Assembly: GCA_039815945.1 (NCBI GenBank)
Contig: JBCBYI010000193.1
Coordinates: forward strand, 1-7,650
Direction of reading: 5' to 3'
From: UBA11606 sp039815945
GTDB taxonomy: Bacteria > Actinomycetota > Acidimicrobiia > Acidimicrobiales > Aldehydirespiratoraceae
DNA: 7,650 nt
This document shows positions 6,779 to 7,650 of this stretch, in pieces. The translations under genes were made by a program, and so were the position numbers. A model generated the notes under the pieces. That model had not been told where the DNA came from and ran no database searches. It was given only the letters and a program-made list of their open reading frames with translations. Position 1 is the stretch's first letter. Each line of letters opens with the position of its first letter.

Positions 6779-7315
6779 GTGAAGGGCGTCATCTTCAACG
6801 CATTCCAGGACGCGGTCGAGCGCGGATTCGGCCCCGACGGCTGGGACGACACGCTCGATCGAGCTGACGCCGGCGGCTCCTACACGTCGCTCGGCAACTA
6901 CGACGATGCCGAGTTGGTGGCGATCGTCGGCGCGCTGCCGAGCGAGACCGGCGACAACGTGTCCGACCGGCTGCGCTGGATCGGCATCAACTGCGTCCCG
7001 TTCCTCGTCGAGGCGTTCCCCCAGTTCTTCGAGGGCATCACGCTGAAGGAGTTCCTGCCGGCATTGAACCACATGATCCACCCCGAGGTCCGGAAGCTGT
7101 ATCCGGGCGCCACCCCGCCCGACTTCGACATCACCGAACTCGACGCGACCACGATGTCGCTCCGCTACGTCTCGGAGCGCAAGCTCTGCTTCCTCGCCGA
7201 GGGCTTCACGATGGGGGTCGCCTCCCACCTCGGACAGCCGATTCGCATCGATCAACCGATGTGCATGCACGAGGGCGATCCGTACTGCGAACTCCGGATC
7301 CGCATCGGACCATGA
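6779..7315 (+). CDS. H-NOX (HNOB) heme nitric-oxide sensor protein, stand-alone
   Basis: A cytoplasmic heme sensor of 178 residues, the full length of a bacterial stand-alone H-NOX domain, related to the heme domain of soluble guanylate cyclase. It opens MKGVIFNAF like the family. The proximal heme ligand is His101 in MIHPEVRKLYPGA: Tyr108 and Pro109 follow at the same spacing as after His105 of the guanylate cyclase beta subunit. The propionate-binding YxSxR motif is Y130-V-S132-E-R134. Where O2-binding H-NOX proteins have a distal Tyr (five residues after the Arg) there is Leu139, so NO rather than O2 sensing is predicted. Cys137, Cys162 and Cys170 match three zinc ligands known in Shewanella H-NOX; the fourth, a His, appears to be Gln159. 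GTG start with GGAAGG seven bases upstream. Its stop overlaps the ATG of a GGDEF gene by four bases (ATGA), the classic H-NOX effector arrangement. Confidence 0.93.
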   Translation: MKGVIFNAFQDAVERGFGPDGWDDTLDRADAGGSYTSLGNYDDAELVAIVGALPSETGDNVSDRLRWIGINCVPFLVEAFPQFFEGITLKEFLPALNHMIHPEVRKLYPGATPPDFDITELDATTMSLRYVSERKLCFLAEGFTMGVASHLGQPIRIDQPMCMHEGDPYCELRIRIGP

Positions 7316-7650
7316 CCTCGACGGAGCTCGACACCGACTCCGAAGCCCCACTCCTCGCCGAGATCGAACGGCTCCACCGTCGCCTCGACCGGGAACGCGC
7401 GGCCCGACGCGAAGCGGAACAGATCGCCGAGGCGGCGACCCGTTCCAGCATCGAGGACCCCCTGACCGGGCTCGCCAACCGCACCCTGCTCACCGCCAAC
7501 CTCGACAACGAACTGGCCCGGGCGGCGCGCTACGCCCGTGACGTTGCGCTCTTCTATCTCGATCTCGACCGGTTCAAGCTCGTCAACGACACCTACGGTC
7601 ACGAAGCCGGCGACGAGATCCTCGTCGGCGTCGCCGACGCCTTGCGGACG
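7312..7650 (+). CDS. H-NOX-associated GGDEF diguanylate cyclase, N-terminal 113 residues (3' end outside the window)
   Basis: Predicted c-di-GMP synthase and output partner of the H-NOX gene. The reading frame is open from the ATG at 7312, which overlaps the H-NOX stop as ATGA, to the window end. Residues about 12-46 are a charged, Glu/Arg-rich helix (LLAEIERLHRRLDRERAARR) that looks like a short coiled-coil signalling helix. The GGDEF domain begins at IEDPLTGLANRT (47-58). Asp84 in FYLDLDRFK (metal), Asn92 in LVNDTYGH and Asp101 in HEAGDEIL (guanine) keep the PleD spacing of 8 and 17 residues. The GGDEF motif itself, the I-site and any following EAL domain lie outside the window, so activity and a possible dual cyclase/phosphodiesterase form cannot be judged. 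No sensor domain precedes the GGDEF domain, so input probably comes from the H-NOX protein. Confidence 0.88.
   Translation, partial: MTSTELDTDSEAPLLAEIERLHRRLDRERAARREAEQIAEAATRSSIEDPLTGLANRTLLTANLDNELARAARYARDVALFYLDLDRFKLVNDTYGHEAGDEILVGVADALRT

Noticed and set aside
5001..6782. Plus-strand open frame (593 codons) opposite the first ABC gene
   Set aside because: Antisense shadow; same reasoning, and it would run into the H-NOX start.
6515..7351. Minus-strand open frame (278 codons) across the H-NOX gene and spacer
   Set aside because: The H-NOX gene on the other strand is unambiguous and has its own ribosome binding site; this frame has no domain.

Overview
The window is GC-rich bacterial chromosomal DNA. 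Codons strongly prefer G or C in the third position, start codons include GTG, and coding density is very high. The malate dehydrogenase is of the cytosolic-type form found in Actinobacteria, so a high-GC actinobacterium is the best guess, perhaps of the Acidimicrobiia. The window alone cannot fix the taxon. There are seven protein genes, two of them cut by the window edges. I see no RNA genes, insertion sequences, CRISPR arrays or phage genes.

Layout. Bases 1-528 (minus) hold the N-terminal half of malate dehydrogenase (mdh). After a non-coding spacer that contains a clear imperfect hairpin, a divergent plus-strand pair follows: a soluble PAS-PAS-GGDEF diguanylate cyclase (694-1896) and, 37 bases later, a multi-spanning GT87-family (DUF2029) glycosyltransferase (1934-3163). 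The glycosyltransferase overlaps by 61 bases, tail to tail, with a minus-strand two-gene operon (3103-6689). That operon encodes the two half-transporters of an ABC exporter, coupled by a TGATG stop/start overlap. The upstream half has Asp in place of the catalytic Glu, and the downstream half has a variant signature motif. This is the complementary pattern of a heterodimeric exporter with one degenerate ATP site.

From about 6690 to 6778 there is a short divergent promoter region. Beyond it a second plus-strand signalling unit begins: a stand-alone H-NOX heme sensor (6779-7315), followed with a 4-base ATGA overlap by a second GGDEF protein (7312 to beyond the window end).

How it fits together. 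Two separate genes dedicated to making c-di-GMP lie within 7 kb. One has PAS inputs and is paired with a membrane glycosyltransferase. The other is paired with a predicted nitric-oxide sensor. The H-NOX keeps the proximal heme His and the YxSxR motif and lacks the distal Tyr linked to O2 binding, so it is predicted to sense NO and control its partner cyclase. The H-NOX/cyclase pair, in an apparently actinobacterial background and divergent from an ABC exporter, is the most interesting part of the window.
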